From Pegea sp. RAD2-039 (Eukaryota; Chordata; Thaliacea; Salpida; Salpidae): DNA of 64,000 bases. The notes under the pieces were generated by a model. It did not search any database. It was not told the DNA's origin and saw nothing but the letters and a program-made list of their open reading frames with translations. The stretch's first letter is position 1; each line of letters begins with the position of its first letter. Location: contig JAQGEQ010000263.1 of NCBI GenBank assembly GCA_034620365.1, positions 930,001 through 994,000 on the forward strand. The letters are read 5' to 3'. Shown piece after piece: positions 58,785 to 64,000 of the stretch. The position numbers and the translations under genes were made by a program.

Positions 58785-60034
58785 CTCAAAACTATCTATT
58801 GTTTTGTAAGCATTATAAAATCTAATTTGCGAAAGAAAGTAAAAAACAGAGGAAAGAAACTGCTCGACTTTCTTTGGATTACATTTTTGTTTAAATCAAT
58901 TTTAATTTGAAAGGTACAAAGTAAAAAAATAAGATATAATTTTCAATTTGTTTGTTTATATTCCTTATTCCATTATAAATTCAGAATAGAACTGGTAACT
59001 TAAAAACGATAAGAAATAATTTAAAATAACTGTTTATTTTTTTAATGTAAAGACCAAATATTTCAACTAAAATCTTTTATAGTAGAATGTAATAATGTAA
59101 TTACTTTTAAAGTAACTGCTTTTACATATCTAAAGATATAATCTGATTAAAATAAAGAATAAACAAGTAAATCCTATGTTCAATGATATTTATTATGTAA
59201 ATTTGTCTACAATTTAAAAACTGATATTTTGTTAATCCCAAAATACCATAGGGTCTTGTGAATTTATTTTTACAAACTTTAATCCAAAACATAAGCAAAC
59301 GAGATATTCTATATTAGTAGATTTAAAAATGGTCAGTTCTGTGAATACTTAGCCTAAGGCTGTAACTGCTTAGAAAGGTTGCTTAGAAATAAGAATAGAA
59401 TTTGTGAAATTATTTTAGATTTGTCGATTTAGGTATTTATGTAATTTGTGCACCGCTGAAAATAAAAAGATAAATTAAATGTGTTTAACTTTAATAGAAA
59501 TAAGTTTTGAAACATAAAATGCTTTGTAAAAATCTTTTCAAATTTATATATTTCATTTTTAAGTTTTTTAATTACTATAAAAAACATAACTTCATCTTTC
59601 ATGAAAGTATTATTTCAGCATTCAAAAGTTTAAAATGATTTCAAAAAATAATTATCCACAAATATTGTTTTTGAACTTTTAAAGCTAATGTTGTTGTATG
59701 ATAAATTATTTTGCATTTTTTCAATTTTGTTTGTTTTTTTTTACATTAAAATTGTTTTCAGCTAGAACAATTTTCTGAAAAAAGTTGATGATAATTATTT
59801 AATGCTTAGGTTATTTTGTGTGATCTTATTTTCATTTTTGTCTGAAATTTTTTAACGAGAACTGTGTTACTTTATAGTTTTATTTATTTGTTAAAAAAGA
59901 AAAATAAACGTTTCGTTATGTACCACATATTTAAGTGGTTGTTAAATTACATATTACAAACTATCTTCATCTAACTTTGGAATGTAAATCATTAAAACAA
60001 AAAATGCTTTCAACAACAATGAAGCCATAATAAT

Positions 60035-60066
60035 TAATTTATTTATTACAATAAATGCGAAAGAGT
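60035..60066 (-). mobile_element. LINE/SINE 3' tail remnant
   Basis: Minus-strand CTTTCGCATTTATTGTAATA followed by AATAAATTAATT matches only the last 30 bp or so of the LINE (CTTCGCATTTATTGAAATAA). Probably the end of a very short or decayed insertion. Confidence 0.5.
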
Positions 60067-61898
60067 TTAGTTCGATTTTCTATCATATCATTTAAAAAAT
60101 TGATGGTATCATTATTACCATCATGATCATCATTACTTTAAATTAAATAAATATATGGTTCAAAAATATTTATCGATTTTAGCTAAGATTATTTACTCCT
60201 ATAAAAAGCGTTTCTTACAAAAGTATCATTGCAAAATGCAGACACTAAGTTTGAAAGTTTGGATTATTTATTCATTTTGTTTTGCCTAAATTCTGCATAA
60301 ATTATCATAATTATTTTATTTTAGTAAATGAAACTAAAAGTATAAAACTTAAGATATAAATTTTTTAAAATTGACTTAGTATAATGAATTTAATTACAAA
60401 CATCTTTGTTTTTGACAAGCAGTAATGGCATGTTAAATGTTCTTGAAAAATGCATGAATAATTAAAGTCACTTTTAATTTACCAGAAACTGATGATAAAA
60501 ATGTGATGCTTTATTTGAAATTCAACTAGAAATGCTTTAAATTAATAGATTAACACAAATTCAATGATCTATAATTTAAATAGTTCATGTCAGAAAAAAA
60601 AAGATGCGATTAAATACTTAAACAAAGTGAACTCTTTTTAACAATGCTACCTTTTGTTTACAAAACTGGATATAGCAATTTTTATGTCTATTTTGATTGT
60701 AAATAGATGGAAAATATAAGTAATTAAAAATCAAAAGTTTTCCTTATTACAACTTTCAAACATTGTATATCTATGTAATAAAGTATTAAAAAATTTTCTA
60801 AAAACTTCTTAAAGAATATTTTATGGTTAGCTTGCTGACTTTGTGAAATAAATAGTTTGAATATACTGTAATATTTTGGAAAAACGAACAATCAAATAAG
60901 TTTTTCAATTTTAGTCTAACTTTTTATTCGAAAAGTCATATTTGCAGTTAACTCATATTTGCAGTAATTTTCTCATAAAATATTTCTTTATAAAGCTTTA
61001 TTTTTGACTCGAAGTTATATAAATTCAAACATTTATTTTTTTCAACAACTTTTTGAAACTTCATTATATTAACTTTAGTTGCATTGTAATCATTTTTAGA
61101 GCTATTTTTAATTACACTTGTATTTTTCTATAAAGCTAACAGTATTCAAACTTTCGTTATCGTCACATTAAAAAAAGATTTAAATATTTTTGAAAAATAA
61201 AAGATATATAAAAACCTTGCTGACAGTTTTCTCTTGTTTATCATTGCACAAAATCAAATTTTCAATAAGCTTTCATAAGATTTTTTTGTGTTTTTAGAAA
61301 AAAGATTAATTAACATGAATAATTTAATAAAGCATTATACAAAAAAAATTTCAGCAATAAGTTCTTTAGTTTGTAAGGTCTTTGATATTTTTTGAAATTT
61401 ACACAAGTTTAATAAAAAGTCAGTTGAGTTGGCCTAGTAGTGCTTTATATACAAACTGATAAAGTTAAAAGTCATGAAAAACTTGTTTAAGACCTTGTGC
61501 TTGGTAATTGAGGGTGTATAGAGCTCACCTGATTCTAGCAAACATCTCAAAGCCCTTACTTTTGCAACTCCCTTGAAAGATAGAAAACAGTTTTGGTCAT
61601 TCGAAATAAAGTATAAATATTAATAAATTCAACTATAAAACGTTTTCTAGCTTATTTTCTTTATTTTATAATTCAATTCAATTGAATTTATTTTTTGTTC
61701 TATTTTGATATCAGACCAAAAAATACAGTTGATAAACTTATGCATGTGAACAAACTTTAAAGCTATTGAAATTGTTTTAATTTAGCCCAAATCTTTCACG
61801 CAATTTCTTTGTCCGGATCTTAACATTTTAGCTGTTTTTCTATCCATATTTTAGTTAGGTTTCACCAGCTGGCTTATAAACATTCAAGTGATAAAATC

Positions 61899-62152
61899 AT
61901 GGCTTCAAGTTCATCATTAAAGCAATATGAATCAAACATACCCGATTTGGTTGCTTAAAAAACAAACATCATGACAACAGCTCTTCAAAATTAATGAAAA
62001 AGATGAAAAGAAACCTGATATTTATTAAATTTATCAGTATTAAAATCTTTCTACCCAGACATTTGCTTTATCTTCAAGTTTTTAAACAGCGTTTGAATGA
62101 AGTCTGTTCAAAGCTACATACATCTTTAGCTTTATATGAAAAGCTTAAACGA
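61899..62152 (+). other. Possible exon pair or remnant of an unidentified gene
   Basis: ATG at 61899 opens MASSSSLKQYESNIPDLVA and then a stop. About 110 bp later, after an AAACAG/TTCAAG acceptor-like site, the sequence reads FKQRLNEVCSKLHTSLALYE then KLKRIS. Both pieces have coding-like composition and no recognised relative. No donor joins them convincingly, so this may be a decayed copy or chance. Confidence 0.2.
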
Positions 62153-64000
62153 ATCAGTATAGTTTTTGTAACAAAGCTTAAATAAAATTTCTTAATATAA
62201 TTTTAAATGTAGAGCAAAATTCATTGTAATTTGATTTACTTAATTTAAGACAACTGCTAATAATAAGTGGGTGACAATGTTAAATTGCCTGATTATTTCT
62301 TGTTTTGTAAAGCTTTCTCTTTAAACGTTTCAATAATTACAATACTTTCACTAAACGAGTTTTCTGTCAGCATTCAATCAAACGTTTTTGGAAATAAAAA
62401 TGTAACTTAATTATTCAAAATAACATGAATAGCAGTTTTTGCTGGTTATTAGAAATATATTGAAATATCTTTACATTGGAAATAGACTTGTTTAAAAGTT
62501 CACATTACAGAGACTAGGATATAAACTTTACATGATGTTCAAGTAATCTTTAGTATCAATTATGAATGGCCCAAATGAAGGTTTGCTTTTAAAAGAATTA
62601 ATTCTTGGTAAAGTAAGCTAAAACCTTTTCCATTTTGTAGAATTTGCTGAAGTTTAATTTCTATTTGATAATTGGATAGATACAATAATATTAAGTCTAT
62701 TACATCAACCAGATAGTGATTTAGTTTGAAAATTGATTTTTATCAGAAAAAAAACTACTTCAAAACTTTCAAGGCCCTCAAAGCAAGTATTTTAGAATGC
62801 AGTTATTTTAAAAGCGATCAATAACAAATTGATTGTTTATTAAAATATCCAATATCTACTTTTGTACTAATATTTATATATTATTTACGAAACATAAACT
62901 TAATTATAATAATCGATATTTCTAAAATTTCCTCAAATAACTTATATACATATAGAAAATATTTATATGCTAAATTTCATCGTTTTTAAGATGTTTGCAA
63001 TAACTTGGATTAATTTTAAGGAGGATCTCAGGAAATGAACCTGATTAATAATAGAGTGAAATGCCGTACGAGTCTTAAACTCTTTAATATTGAATGATTA
63101 GAAAATCCTACTGTTCTGTATATTAAATCTTATTGACAAGTTTTCCATTTTGAAAGATCATCAAAATTTTAAAAGCCAGATTATATAAAAAATTTACTTT
63201 ATCTGTTAGCATAATTCTTTTCAATGAAAAGTAAATTCGTTTTGGGTTGGTTTTAAATAAATAAAATCAGATTTTTAAATAAACAAAGATCAATTTAAGG
63301 CTTATTCTGGATGGAGATTTTCTGTAAAAGCAAAATGATGAAATTGAGATGAATTTTATTAAAACTGAGAATTAACAAACGAAAAAATGATGACCTTATA
63401 TTTAGATGATGATACAACAGCTTATTAGAAATTACATTTTACAATTATTTATATAATAGAACATTTTAAACAATTCTTGTGATATGAAAACACAGATATC
63501 AAAGTCTGTTTTCAATTAATCAAAAAATATATGTTTAAATGAATACATCAATAATACTTTAGTATTTTGATCTAGGTTATGTGTTTAGGAATGATAATTA
63601 AAGACTTAATTGCTTAAGTGAGATAATTTTTTTAATCGACTGAATCAAAGTTTTCAATACCTAGTAAATGCAACTAAGAAAAAAACACAATTATTTACAT
63701 TAAGTTGCATAAGAAGCTTTGAATTCATAACCAGTATCAAATGTTTTGAAGAAGAAACACAGTATACAAATAATTATTTACTAAATGTTAATCGGTATGT
63801 CAACAATTATTAGGAGGTTATCGAACAAAATGATGTGAGTGAATTTGAAATATTTATTTCAAATAAAACATAAAATAATTGGACAATATTATAAAACTTA
63901 CATAAAAGCATATAACAGAGTAAAAAGTACAATAATACTTGTTAATAAAAAGCTATTGCTACTATTAGTTAGGATAGAAAGTCGTTTAAACATTATGAGA

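Larger units (their letters stand above)
58785..64000. other. AT-rich gene-poor region to the window end
   Basis: About 5 kb with no confident gene. It contains a LINE tail at about 60035-60066 and a possible coding remnant at 61899-62150 (both listed separately). Confidence 0.5.

Overview
The window is AT-rich (roughly 70-75% A+T by eye) nuclear DNA of a multicellular animal. Most protein-coding genes are split by GT-AG introns, many only 40-70 bp long, others several hundred bp. The recognisable products are animal genes: creatine kinase, p53, ceramide synthase, TPPP, the ciliary protein CCDC146, LENG8, VPS72/YL1, PRPSAP, SCCPDH, a NATD1-like protein and a secreted TIL/thyroglobulin-1 protein. 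CCDC146 and TPPP point to an animal with motile cilia. A true cytosolic creatine kinase rather than arginine kinase, together with CR1/L2-like LINEs, fits a non-arthropod invertebrate (sponge, cnidarian or lophotrochozoan-type lineages are all possible). I cannot name the species. There is no sign of bacterial operons, CRISPR arrays or organelle DNA.

Layout: 1.6-6.0 kb CCDC146-like (minus); 8.55-13.2 kb LENG8 (minus) with an unidentified terminal exon just beyond its 3' end; 14.0-16.55 kb a 5'-truncated, decayed CR1/L2-like LINE (minus); 16.6-18.5 kb a patchwork of small repeats, including an unidentified higher-complexity segment; 18.5-25.6 kb a gene desert; 25.6-27.4 kb creatine kinase (plus); 28.7-29.3 kb a second decayed LINE next to a NATD1-like gene with an in-frame stop (29.4-29.9 kb); a 16-bp minisatellite (30.25-30.77 kb) directly behind SCCPDH; a close minus-strand trio of divergent homeodomain gene, VPS72 and SCCPDH (30.8-35.5 kb); 36.4-37.6 kb tRNA-derived SINE-like copies; 38.4-40.4 kb TPPP (plus); 42.2-45.7 kb PRPSAP (minus); 47.3 kb a LINE tail; 49.7-50.7 kb an intronless p53-family gene (plus); 53.0-54.0 kb an intronless ceramide synthase (plus); 56.6-58.7 kb an eight-exon secreted TIL plus four thyroglobulin-1 domain protein (plus); 58.7-64 kb mostly empty.

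The genes do not form one pathway; this is ordinary mixed gene order. The points most worth a second look are: (1) a p53 with a complete fold, zinc site and tetramerisation segment but non-canonical residues at several DNA-contact and hotspot positions; (2) good 3' splice acceptors 16-30 nt upstream of the ATG of about seven genes, four of them with no introns in the coding region, which suggests spliced-leader trans-splicing or a widespread 5'UTR intron; (3) a SINE with a tRNA-like head that shares its 3' tail with the resident LINE; (4) TPPP exons of 11 and 22 nt; (5) a secreted protein whose introns are all phase 1, one domain per exon; (6) a 16-bp, about 32-copy minisatellite 22 bp after a stop codon; (7) a NATD1-like gene broken by one stop. 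I found no convincing new multi-gene system. Exon boundaries were read by eye. Those for creatine kinase, TPPP and the thyroglobulin-domain gene were checked to sum to whole codons; those of CCDC146, LENG8, VPS72 and PRPSAP are only partly resolved.
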